NCBI RefSeq assembly: GCF_016765635.1
Contig: NZ_JAESVD010000011.1
Location: 62,001-126,000, forward strand
Origin: Shewanella schlegeliana
Lineage (GTDB): Bacteria > Pseudomonadota > Gammaproteobacteria > Enterobacterales > Shewanellaceae
DNA length: 64,000 nucleotides
Direction: 5' to 3'
The translations under genes were made by a program, and so were the position numbers. The notes beneath the pieces are model-generated. The model ran no database searches. It was not told the DNA's origin and saw only the letters and a program-made list of their open reading frames with translations. Numbering within the stretch: position 1 is the stretch's first letter; each line of letters starts with the position of its first letter. Shown piece by piece: positions 27,483 through 35,381 of this stretch.

Positions 27483-27921
27483 AGGTATTACCATTTGTGT
27501 CTTGATGTTTACGTTGTTCACGGATCAAGGCGGCAGCTACGCCAACTATACCGAGAAGCAGAAGAATAGGCCCAAACCAAAGCAGGGCGGTTGCAGCTGA
27601 GAAGCTAGGTTGATATCGGATTTTTTCGCCATAGCGCTGCACAAGAAAGTCGATGATCTCAGCCTTAGATTCGCCTTGCTCTAGCATTAAAAAGATCTGC
27701 CCCTTGAGCTCACTGGCGATAGGCGCACCAGAGTCGAATAGGTTCTGATTGACCGACATCGGGCAGCGTAGCTCATGGGCAATCTCAAAACCTAAATCAC
27801 GAATTTGATCTGGGGTGTAATGGATTTTATCTGAAGCCGCTTGAGCTGACATACTGATACAAAGCAAAATGGCCAAGCCTGCCAGTAAGCGCACTAGCGT
27901 AGAAGTGTATGTTTTGCTCAT
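27475..27921 (-). CDS. CcmH-like haem-lyase subunit with LRCPMS in place of LRCXXC
   Basis: A 148-residue CcmH-family protein. A signal peptide (about residues 1-28) is followed by the CcmH domain (IHYTPDQIRDLGFEIAHELRCPMSVNQN, with LMLEQGESKAEIIDFLVQRYG) and one C-terminal membrane helix (about 112-133). In ordinary CcmH the motif is LRCXXC; here codon-by-codon reading of the complement gives LRCPMS, so the second cysteine is a serine and only one cysteine remains in the mature protein. It overlaps its neighbours on both sides (4 and 8 bases). It is probably part of the dedicated lyase for the SirA CX15CH haem. Confidence 0.88.
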   Translation of the reverse strand: MSKTYTSTLVRLLAGLAILLCISMSAQAASDKIHYTPDQIRDLGFEIAHELRCPMSVNQNLFDSGAPIASELKGQIFLMLEQGESKAEIIDFLVQRYGEKIRYQPSFSAATALLWFGPILLLLGIVGVAAALIREQRKHQDTNGNTYE

Positions 27922-29903
27922 GCTAGCTCCTTAGCTTGGAGTGCTTTATCTGTATTAACCCTGTGTTGCACTGTTTGTGAGGCCGCTTGTGTGCGGCGTA
28001 GGCTATAAAGGCCTGAGAAAGCAGCGATACTGCCACCAAACATCATCATTAAACCACCAATCCAGATCCAGCAGGCTAAAGGTTTGTGGCTAATACGTAC
28101 CAAGTATTCAGTCTCACTCAACTGTTGACCGCTCGATACATACAGGTCGCGCACTAAGTTACGCATAATGCCCGCTTGAGTCGTCTCCATGGCGTTAGTC
28201 TTAAAGGTTTGGCGCTGCGGTGTGATATAGCCAATGTCATTTTCATCGCTATCCATAACACGAATATTGGCTTGAATCGCTGTGTAGCTGTTCGTCTCAA
28301 CATCGACGGTATCTTCATAGACGAAGGTGTATCCGGCAACCTCCTTACCTTGACCCGGTCCCATTCTTAGCAGTTCTTGAGACTCGAAGTTAGACACGGC
28401 TGTCGCACCGATAATGGTTACCGCGACACCTAAGTGAGCAATCATCATCGCTACTTTTTTAGCAATAATTGCAGTGCCTTGCTGGCGTAGGCTAAACACT
28501 AAGTAGCCAAGGGTCAGTATCACCCAGGCTGCGGCCGTAGCGCCAATAAACACCCAAGGATTAAAGCCATCGCGGGTTTGCAAAGCAACGATAATGCCGA
28601 TAGCGACAGCAGTGGCAAGTAGATACAGTAAGGGCTTTAGCGGCTTAAGTGATTGTTTCTGCCACTTAATCAAAGGAGCTGCGCCCATTAATAGTACGGC
28701 GACAAAGGTGAGCGGCACGAACATACTATTAAAGTAAGGTGCACCAACGGAAAGCGTCCCAAGGTTTAATAGCTCAAATAACAAGGGGTAGAAGGTGCCC
28801 AGTAGCACAGAAATCGCGGCGACCACTAACACGATATTACCCAGCAAAATGAAGCTATCGCGTGAAATGAGGCTAAAGTCGGACTTTGATTTGATTAAGT
28901 TCCCCTTTAAGGCAAACAGGGTCAGAGCACCACAAACAAACACGCCGAGTAGCGACAGAATTGACATACCACGAGTAGGGTCTGATGCAAAAGCATGTAC
29001 CGACTGCACTATGCCGGAGCGTACTAAGAAGGTACCCAACAAGCTTAAGGAGAAAGCGAGCAGACAGAGTAATAATGTGGTGACCTTAAAACTACTACGA
29101 TGCTGACTCAATACCACGCTGTGCAGCAGTGCAGTGGCAACCAACCATGGGATGAATGACGCGTTTTCAACCGGATCCCAGAACCACCATCCGCCCCAAC
29201 CTAGCTCGTTATAGGCCCACCATGAACCGAAAGCATTACCACCAGTTAGAAATACCCATGCCATAAGCACCCATGGTCGCAGGTAGCTGGCATGTTGTTG
29301 GGTAAATTTACCACCGAGCAGCGCAGCAATAGCGGCTGCAAAGGTGATGGTGAGCCCCACATAGCCTAAGAACAACATAGGTGGGTGAAAGATTAAACCT
29401 ATGTCCTGCAAAATGGGGTTGAGGTCGCGCCCCTCTATCGGGAAATTGGGTAGCAAGCGGGCAAACGGGTTAGAGGTGAACAACATAAACAGGTTAAAGC
29501 CGGCAATCACAAATGCCAAGATGGCAATCATGCGCCCAACAAATAACGGATCTTGGTAGCGTGATGAGAACACAATTAAGCAGCCCCAAATCGCGATGGA
29601 CACCACCCAAAATAGCATCGAGCCTTCATGGCTGCCCCAGACTGCTGCCACCTTATATAAAGTGGCTAACTGAGTATTAGAGTGGTTGGCAACATATGCC
29701 ACCGAGAAGTCATCGACCAGAAATGATATCAATAGACATAAAATAGAAGTGCTAATGGAGACGGTCATTAATGCGGTGAGCGGTTTTACATAGCTAAACA
29801 GATAACTATTTTTAGAATAAGAAGCATAGAGCGGAATAAATGACAGTATTAATGCTGACACCGTACTAATTATTAGGAAAATAAGTCCGAGTTCTGGAAT
29901 CAT
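27918..29903 (-). CDS. sirE: CcmF-like haem lyase for the atypical CX15CH haem of SirA
   Basis: A 661-residue inner-membrane protein with about 14-15 helices and the haem-handling WWD motif (GWGGWWFWDPVENASFIPW, about residue 230 onward), the signature of CcmF/NrfE-type haem lyases. It lies divergent to sirA with CcmH-like and CcmG-like genes behind it, each overlapping. In S. oneidensis and Wolinella a dedicated lyase is known to be needed for the octahaem sulfite reductase because ordinary Ccm handles CXXCH only. Only this one copy is present for two sirA genes in the window. The symbol follows S. oneidensis usage from memory; the role is inferred from motif and position. Confidence 0.9.
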   Translation of the reverse strand: MIPELGLIFLIISTVSALILSFIPLYASYSKNSYLFSYVKPLTALMTVSISTSILCLLISFLVDDFSVAYVANHSNTQLATLYKVAAVWGSHEGSMLFWVVSIAIWGCLIVFSSRYQDPLFVGRMIAILAFVIAGFNLFMLFTSNPFARLLPNFPIEGRDLNPILQDIGLIFHPPMLFLGYVGLTITFAAAIAALLGGKFTQQHASYLRPWVLMAWVFLTGGNAFGSWWAYNELGWGGWWFWDPVENASFIPWLVATALLHSVVLSQHRSSFKVTTLLLCLLAFSLSLLGTFLVRSGIVQSVHAFASDPTRGMSILSLLGVFVCGALTLFALKGNLIKSKSDFSLISRDSFILLGNIVLVVAAISVLLGTFYPLLFELLNLGTLSVGAPYFNSMFVPLTFVAVLLMGAAPLIKWQKQSLKPLKPLLYLLATAVAIGIIVALQTRDGFNPWVFIGATAAAWVILTLGYLVFSLRQQGTAIIAKKVAMMIAHLGVAVTIIGATAVSNFESQELLRMGPGQGKEVAGYTFVYEDTVDVETNSYTAIQANIRVMDSDENDIGYITPQRQTFKTNAMETTQAGIMRNLVRDLYVSSGQQLSETEYLVRISHKPLACWIWIGGLMMMFGGSIAAFSGLYSLRRTQAASQTVQHRVNTDKALQAKELA

Positions 29904-30459
29904 CTTATTAAATTCTCTATGTTTTAAAAAAGTGTGATATAAATCTTATTCGACTTTAATCGATGGCAATTATTTAACTGTATAAATAGTTGCTGGTTAA
30001 ATGATCTGTTTAAAGTTGCTGTCAATTAACAGATTTTTAAATTATCTTTATTTCTAGCTATCCTGGCTAAACTGCATTCCACTCGTTCTGGCTTAGGGTA
30101 GGTTATATTAGTGAAGTGTTTTGTGACCTCTCTAGCCTTTATCGAACCCAATCAGTCATCTGATATTTTTTCATATGTAAATGGCCTTTTTTTAGATGCT
30201 TTTAGATATCAAAAAAACATATTACAAGTGAAAAACCCATGCCGCATTGCCCTGTAACTTGTTGTATTGATTCTGTTTTCACTGATTTTTTACTATCTGT
30301 ATTTTCCTAGATCTCATTTTTTGCAGTGACTCATATTTTTCGTGAAAAAGATGTGGAAAATAGCGTCAACTCAATTGTTCAGTGATTCAGCTAAACAAGA
30401 GAGTGCCTTAGTTGAATGATGATGAAAATACTATAACTAGGTTATAACTAGGAGTGATG
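29904..30459. promoter_or_regulatory. Divergent promoter region of sirE and sirA (locus 1)
   Basis: About 550 AT-rich bases between the haem-lyase operon (minus) and sirA (plus). The segment 30323-30382 is shared with the second sirA promoter (see separate entry). A partial CRP-like sequence (TGTGATATAAATC) lies at about 29932, only some 38 bases from the sirE start and so badly placed for activation. Just before sirA is a tandem direct repeat of TATAACTAGG (30432-30441 and 30443-30452) whose second copy forms part of the ribosome binding site. Confidence 0.5.
30323..30382 (+). promoter_or_regulatory. Conserved sirA upstream block, copy 1
   Basis: Aligned without gaps to 51074-51133 upstream of the second sirA. 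It shares a left part close to GCNGTNNCTCANATTTTT, then TGGAAAATAG, six variable bases and CTCARTTGTTYAG. It ends 77 bases before the sirA ATG. The rest of the two intergenic regions does not align visibly, so this block is likely an operator or promoter core. Confidence 0.6.
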
Positions 30460-32496
30460 ATGAAAAGTTGGAAACTTAAAGCAGTCGCAAGTGTGCTGTT
30501 TTGTTTCGGCGCTGTTGGTGCTGTAAATGCCGCTGGTGGCAAGTACAATAGCGTTCCTGAAATGGGTGAGTCTGCTAAGAATGCAATCGCAAACTATGCT
30601 GGTACAGAAGAAAGAACAGGTGTTAAATCACTGCACGATTATATTGTTCAAGAAGATGAGTTATTTGATTTCTTATTTCAAAACCATCCAATGTTCAAGT
30701 ATCAAGAAGAAGGCAACTTAATTGGTGATTACCATATTAGTGACCGTGGTGAGGAATATTTAGATACTGGCGGAAGCCAGGCATACAGCAAGCGTGTGGG
30801 TCGCCCAAGCGCGGTTCAGTACCGTCTAGGTGCTAAATCAACGCTAGACTTTCCAAACAACTTCGTAGGTCCAGAGAAGTGTGGTGAGTGTCACGCAACT
30901 CAGTTCGAGAAATGGCAACGTTCGCGTCACGCAAACGTAGTTCGTTTCCCAAGCGAAATTACCGATAAAGAAGTACCAAACGGTGACCTAAACGCCAAGC
31001 TATACGGTAGTGACGCATCAATGCTACCAGATGGTATTCGCGCTAACGACGTATACGCAATCATCGGTACTCCACGTACTAAGTATGGTTTCCTAGACTC
31101 ATGGCTAGTTCGTGGTACTTACCACGTGCGTGACGGTTTGTTATCTGAAGGTACTGGTAAGATGGTTGCCGGTGCTAACCAGTTCTCTCGTGGTTGGGCT
31201 GAATGGCTAACTCCAGAGATGGCGAAGAAGATTAACAAGGCAATCCCTGAGTTCCCAGTGACGCTAGAAGAGTTTGGCGGTACAGGTTCTCACCAGTGGG
31301 GTATGACTTCATACGGTGCTAAGTACGAGAAAGAGATGCTATTCCAACCTGGTAGCTCTTACTGTGAAATGTGTCATACCTACAAGTTTGACTTCCAAAA
31401 CAAGCAAGAGTTCTTCGATGCGCTTGGCGATGCTAAGAAGCTTCAAGAGCACACTATCTCTAAGGGTATCTCTTGTGAAGAGTGTCATGGCGCGGGCGGT
31501 CACTTAGATGGCGGTACTGGCGGCATGCAGTCTAACTGTGAACGTTGTCACCAGCGCTTCTTCTTCGTTGATGAGCTAGCTGACACAGAACAGGCACAAG
31601 AGAAGATGGAATACGCGTTCGGCGTATACATGAAGTCTGCTTGTCCATCTTGTGGTACTGAAGGTTCGCAAATGTTTGCTTCTTCTCATTACGAGAAAGG
31701 TATGCGTTGTACGACTTGTCACGATCCACACGAAGTGACTGATGGCGACTTCCTATCTGGTTTCTCAAAGCCAATGCTGAAGAAAGACTGTGTTGACTGT
31801 CACGAAGCGCAAGCAATGATCGCTGAAAACACAGACACACATAGCAACCAAACATGTCAAAGCTGTCACATGCCTAACATGGGTAGCTGTGAAAACTTCG
31901 CTGCGATTCAGTTCCCAGACAGCGCTGGTTTCGATGCCGTACGTCGTTCACACATGTGGAAGATCGATATCGACCCAGAGCGTAAGACTCTGAACCCACC
32001 TGCAGGTCAGCCACGTGATTCAGGCGTTAAAGGCTGGACTGTTGCTAAGAACGAAGAAGGTCACAACTACTTAGACTTAATGTGGTCATGTGCTCGTACA
32101 GCAATTTCTGACAAAGACGTAGTGGATAACAAGGGTTGTCACAGCCCATTCCAGTCTGAGCTAGAAACTGGCCTACATTACGACGACCAGCTAGAGATCT
32201 ACGGCGAAGTGATGAAGATGCAAACTCCTGTTAAGGATGTTTACGCAAAAGTTGAACAAGCTCTTGAGCGCATCGATACGCTACTAGAAGTGACTAAGCT
32301 GTCTACTGCAGACAAGACTGAAGTCCTAATGCTAGCTGAGAAAGCGCAAGAAACTATCGACCTAATCAAGAAAGATGGTTCATGGGGTGTTCATGGCTTC
32401 CGTTACAGCCAGAAGCGTCTAGACGCAGCCCTAACTTATGTTACCCAAGCTCAGAACATTCTAGATGGTGTTGGTTACAGCGCTAAAAAGATGTAA
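30460..32496 (+). CDS. sirA: Octahaem cytochrome c sulfite reductase, SirA/MccA type (copy 1)
   Basis: A 678-residue periplasmic enzyme reducing sulfite to sulfide with six electrons. The signal peptide (about 1-22) ends VNAA. Seven CXXCH haem motifs start at Cys141, 302, 339, 360, 417, 444 and 466; the eighth is CX15CH (Cys544, Cys560, His561, ending NKGCH), which in Wolinella MccA binds the active-site haem. MccA also has a copper ion held by two cysteines; non-haem cysteines here are the CPSC pair (395, 398) and Cys477 in MGSC, so these are the ligand candidates. Of three possible starts (GTG 30454, ATG 30457, ATG 30460), the last is best spaced from AGGAG. Both CX15CH and copper ligands are kept in the second copy. 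Confidence 0.96.
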   Translation: MKSWKLKAVASVLFCFGAVGAVNAAGGKYNSVPEMGESAKNAIANYAGTEERTGVKSLHDYIVQEDELFDFLFQNHPMFKYQEEGNLIGDYHISDRGEEYLDTGGSQAYSKRVGRPSAVQYRLGAKSTLDFPNNFVGPEKCGECHATQFEKWQRSRHANVVRFPSEITDKEVPNGDLNAKLYGSDASMLPDGIRANDVYAIIGTPRTKYGFLDSWLVRGTYHVRDGLLSEGTGKMVAGANQFSRGWAEWLTPEMAKKINKAIPEFPVTLEEFGGTGSHQWGMTSYGAKYEKEMLFQPGSSYCEMCHTYKFDFQNKQEFFDALGDAKKLQEHTISKGISCEECHGAGGHLDGGTGGMQSNCERCHQRFFFVDELADTEQAQEKMEYAFGVYMKSACPSCGTEGSQMFASSHYEKGMRCTTCHDPHEVTDGDFLSGFSKPMLKKDCVDCHEAQAMIAENTDTHSNQTCQSCHMPNMGSCENFAAIQFPDSAGFDAVRRSHMWKIDIDPERKTLNPPAGQPRDSGVKGWTVAKNEEGHNYLDLMWSCARTAISDKDVVDNKGCHSPFQSELETGLHYDDQLEIYGEVMKMQTPVKDVYAKVEQALERIDTLLEVTKLSTADKTEVLMLAEKAQETIDLIKKDGSWGVHGFRYSQKRLDAALTYVTQAQNILDGVGYSAKKM

Positions 32497-32511
32497 TTGA
32501 GTTAATACCTG

Positions 32512-32539
32512 CCTCAACCTAGGCACGCTTAGGTTGAGG
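32512..32539 (+). other. Intercistronic hairpin after sirA copy 1
   Basis: CCTCAACCTA and TAGGTTGAGG are perfectly complementary with an eight-base loop, in the gap between sirA and the rhodanese gene. No U-run follows, so it is more likely a 3'-end stabiliser or partial terminator. A hairpin of different sequence sits at the same place in locus 2. Confidence 0.65.
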
Positions 32540-32556
32540 TAACTAAGAGAGAAACT

Positions 32557-32985
32557 ATGAATAGAGTACTGGGAAGTGTCATTTTCACCGTCTTTTTATC
32601 AATGCTATCAACCAGCAGTTATGCCGGCGGTGGCCAAGAGATGGGCCCTGCTAAATATTATGATGAGCCGCTAAATACGATCACCATGATGGAAGCAGAA
32701 ACCTTAGTGGGCAAAGAGGGAGTCTACTTCTTCGATGTCAACACATTGGAATTATGGGCAGAAGGATTCATTCCAGGCGCTGTTTATTTCAACGTAAAAA
32801 ATTGGAAAGACTTGCTGCCTAAAAACAAAGATGCACTCATGGTTTTCTACTGTGCAAACCGTCTTTGTAATGCCAGTGAAATTGCTGCTCGACACGTGAT
32901 GAAGCTAGGGTATACCCAAGTTCGTCAGATGCCTGATGGGATCTATGGATGGCGTTTAGCTAATCGAGTAACAGAAAAGCCATAA
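32557..32985 (+). CDS. Exported rhodanese-domain protein of the sir operon (copy 1)
   Basis: A 142-residue periplasmic protein: signal peptide (about residues 1-23, ending SYA) and a single rhodanese fold. The active-site loop is FYCANRLCNAS, with two cysteines four residues apart (CX4C) and an arginine between them. It starts after AAGAGAG, follows sirA by 60 bases and precedes the FKBP gene. A role in handling sulfane sulfur, sulfite-derived intermediates or copper near SirA is possible, but nothing in the sequence decides. The same gene with the same length and loop occurs in locus 2. Confidence 0.88.
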   Translation: MNRVLGSVIFTVFLSMLSTSSYAGGGQEMGPAKYYDEPLNTITMMEAETLVGKEGVYFFDVNTLELWAEGFIPGAVYFNVKNWKDLLPKNKDALMVFYCANRLCNASEIAARHVMKLGYTQVRQMPDGIYGWRLANRVTEKP

Positions 32986-33023
32986 CGGATTATGTAAATT
33001 TATTTTTTAGTGAGATTGATTGT

Positions 33024-33827
33024 ATGAAAAAGCTTAAAAAGAGTGTATTGGCCGTTGTGTCTTGTCTAACCATGTCAGTATCGGTGTCGTGTTTTGCTAA
33101 TAGTGACCTGACAACTGACGTTGAAAAGGAGTCGTACAGTATTGGTGCTTCATTTGGTCATCATATTTCTAGTCAGATTTATGGCCAAACTCAGCTAGGC
33201 GCTGAAGTGAATATGGATGTGCTGGTTGGTGGTTTACTCGATGCTTTAAAGGACGAAACTAAAATGTCTAAAGAAGATATCGTCACTTACCTAAACCAAC
33301 GTGCTGAAACGCTTAATGCGGCTAAGCAAGTCAAGTTAGATGCACTGACAGCTAAAAACTTAGCTGCAGGTGAAGCTTTCATGGCTGAAAACCGCAAAAA
33401 CAGTGATGTTAAGCAAACCGAATCGGGTCTGCAATATGAAGTGTTAACTATGGGTGAAGGCAAAATGCCACAAGGCAATGATGTTGTCACCGTGCACTAC
33501 AAAGGCAGCTTGATTGATGGCACTGAGTTTGACAGCACTTATGAGCGTAACGAACCTAACCGTTTCTCATTAGTTACCGTTATTGAAGGCTGGCAAGAAG
33601 GTCTTGCTTTAATGCCTGAAGGGTCAAAGTTTAAGTTAACTATTCCGTCTGCACTTGCCTACGGTGACCGTGTTGTTGGCATGATTCAACCGCATTCGAC
33701 TTTGGTATTCGAAGTGGAATTGGTCAAGGTTGAAGAGCCTGGTGAGAACTCTCACGGCATGGGCCTAAGTGGCATGGGTATGGGCGGTATGATGGGCGGC
33801 ATGATGGGCGCCAATCCACACAAATAA
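33024..33827 (+). CDS. Periplasmic FKBP-type peptidyl-prolyl isomerase with Met-rich tail (copy 1)
   Basis: A 267-residue FkpA/Mip-type foldase. Signal peptide (about 1-25), helical dimerisation domain (about 30-120) and FKBP domain (about 130-232, with VTVHYKGSLIDGTEFDSTYER, VIEGWQEGL and IPSALAYGDR). The catalytic fold is complete. After it comes a tail rich in Met, Gly and His (about 240-267, including GMGMGGMMGGMMG and ending in HK), unlike standard FkpA and resembling Cu(I)-binding sequences. It is the counterpart of MccB in the Wolinella sulfite-reductase operon. I infer a double role in folding SirA and offering copper to its active site. Confidence 0.93.
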   Translation: MKKLKKSVLAVVSCLTMSVSVSCFANSDLTTDVEKESYSIGASFGHHISSQIYGQTQLGAEVNMDVLVGGLLDALKDETKMSKEDIVTYLNQRAETLNAAKQVKLDALTAKNLAAGEAFMAENRKNSDVKQTESGLQYEVLTMGEGKMPQGNDVVTVHYKGSLIDGTEFDSTYERNEPNRFSLVTVIEGWQEGLALMPEGSKFKLTIPSALAYGDRVVGMIQPHSTLVFEVELVKVEEPGENSHGMGLSGMGMGGMMGGMMGANPHK

Positions 33828-33858
33828 ATTTGATATTAATTATTGATATAGAGTCAAA

Positions 33859-34587
33859 ATGAATACCTTGCTTATAAGTATCTCTGTTGTTTTGTTATGT
33901 TCGTCAGTGTTTCTTTTTTGCCATCATTTTAAATATGGCACCAAGATCCAAGACTTACAGAATGAGGTTGGAGACTGTTTTGGCTCTAATAATTGCATCG
34001 CGCCATACGATGTGAATACAAACAATAATTACCCTTTTGGATTCATTAATTTATTTCTAATTAGTATTTCTGTTCTCCTTTATTTGACACTTGGTCGATA
34101 TCAAGATTTGGACTCAGCCATGGCTGACTACAATGTCGATTATCTGCTGGTTGCCGATATCAATAAGGGACAGAAACTTGCCGAAAAGAATCCTGATGAT
34201 CCACTAGTGTTATTAGGTTTAGCCCAGTCGTATATAGACGGTGGCTTATATAAAGATGCGATCGAAACCTTAGATCAATTGTTGGTGATTAACAGCGAGA
34301 ACACTGAAGCCTTAGGGTTAAAAGCATCATCCATGTACTACCGAGATGGTCGGGTAATCAGCATGGACACTTCTTTAGTGATAGCGAGGGCGCTAACTCT
34401 GCATCACGAAGAGCTCAATACCCGCTTACTCATTGCCAATGATGCTTATCTCAATGGTAACTATCAGAAGGCGATAGATAACTGGAATATTGTCTTAACC
34501 AATAAGGTTCAAGTGTTTAATCCCGATGCGATTAACTTTGCAATTGAAAAGTCTAAGCAAAAATTAGCACAAGTTGATTTCGACTAG
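33859..34587 (+). CDS. CcmI-like membrane-anchored TPR protein (copy 1)
   Basis: A 242-residue protein with two N-terminal membrane segments (about residues 3-22 and 63-80) separated by a short loop, followed by TPR-type helices (about 100-235, with LLGLAQSYIDGGLYKDAIETLDQLL and AYLNGNYQKAIDNW). This is the plan of CcmI/NrfG-type proteins that present apocytochrome to the CcmF/CcmH lyase. Together with the divergent CcmF-, CcmH- and CcmG-like genes it would complete a dedicated haem lyase. The loop holds two extra cysteines (GDCFGSNNC) not kept in copy 2. Sequence similarity to CcmI is at the architectural level only. Confidence 0.78.
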   Translation: MNTLLISISVVLLCSSVFLFCHHFKYGTKIQDLQNEVGDCFGSNNCIAPYDVNTNNNYPFGFINLFLISISVLLYLTLGRYQDLDSAMADYNVDYLLVADINKGQKLAEKNPDDPLVLLGLAQSYIDGGLYKDAIETLDQLLVINSENTEALGLKASSMYYRDGRVISMDTSLVIARALTLHHEELNTRLLIANDAYLNGNYQKAIDNWNIVLTNKVQVFNPDAINFAIEKSKQKLAQVDFD

Positions 34588-34671
34588 CTCATTAATGCCT
34601 AAACAAACGCTAGCAAAATATTAAATTAAAAAAATAACGTGTCGGTTTAATACCGATATTCGGAGGATGCT

Positions 34672-35379
34672 GTGAGTGAAAATCTAGAGAGACGGAGGTT
34701 CCTTAAAGGTCTAGGAGCCAGCTCTTTGATATTGGCACCGCTAGGGTGTAGCTCGGTCAAAGACAAGGAAGATACCAACAAGCCGCACTATGTAATGGTT
34801 TTCGACCAAAACAAATGTGTTGGCTGTGGTGAGTGTAAGGAAGCCTGTAATAAGGCTAACCACTTACCAGAAGGTAAATCTCGTCTGTTAATGGAAGAGC
34901 AATCAAGCGCCGTTGAAGGTCAACCTTGTCCACACTGCGGTAAAACAACTGACTGTGGTTGTCAGCGTAAGTTTGTGCGTGTTTCATGTCAGCAATGTAA
35001 GAATGCTCCTTGCGTAACAGTTTGCCCAACCGGCGCTGCACATCGCGATGAGAAGACGGGCATTGTGACCATGGATGCGGCGAAATGTGCGGGTTGTAAG
35101 TACTGTATCGGTGCTTGCCCTTACGATGCACGTTTCATCAACAAAGAAACTGACGTAGCTGATAACTGCGACTTCTGCCTAAACAGCAAGCTTGTCATTG
35201 GTGAGTTGCCAGCTTGTGTGCAGCAGTGCCGTTACGATGCGCTGATCTTTGGTGATGCAAACGATCCAACTTCATATGTGAGTAAGCTATTAGCAGTTAA
35301 GGACTCGGTACGTATTAAGCCGGGCTTCGGTACTGAGCCTAGCCTGCGTTACATCCCTATTGTGAAGCTAGGAGTATAG
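34672..35379 (+). CDS. sirC: Tat-exported ferredoxin-like electron carrier SirC (copy 1)
   Basis: A 235-residue NrfC-type iron-sulfur protein. The signal region has the Tat motif ERRRFLK (residues 6-12) and a possible lipobox before Cys26 (PLGC). Four [4Fe-4S] sets follow the family order: CVGCGECKEAC, CQQCKNAPCVTVCP, CAGCKYCIGACP and CDFC with a distant CVQQC. Between the first two sets are four further cysteines, CPHCGKTTDCGC. It should pass electrons from SirD to SirA. The GTG start is set by GGAGG five bases upstream (34662-34666), and the sequence around it is almost identical in locus 2. sirD begins three bases after its stop. Confidence 0.94.
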   Translation: MSENLERRRFLKGLGASSLILAPLGCSSVKDKEDTNKPHYVMVFDQNKCVGCGECKEACNKANHLPEGKSRLLMEEQSSAVEGQPCPHCGKTTDCGCQRKFVRVSCQQCKNAPCVTVCPTGAAHRDEKTGIVTMDAAKCAGCKYCIGACPYDARFINKETDVADNCDFCLNSKLVIGELPACVQQCRYDALIFGDANDPTSYVSKLLAVKDSVRIKPGFGTEPSLRYIPIVKLGV

Positions 35380-35381
35380 TC

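Noticed and set aside
29930-29951. CRP-like sequence upstream of sirE
   Set aside because: Only one half-site is good and it is about 38 bases from the start codon, too near for ordinary CRP activation.
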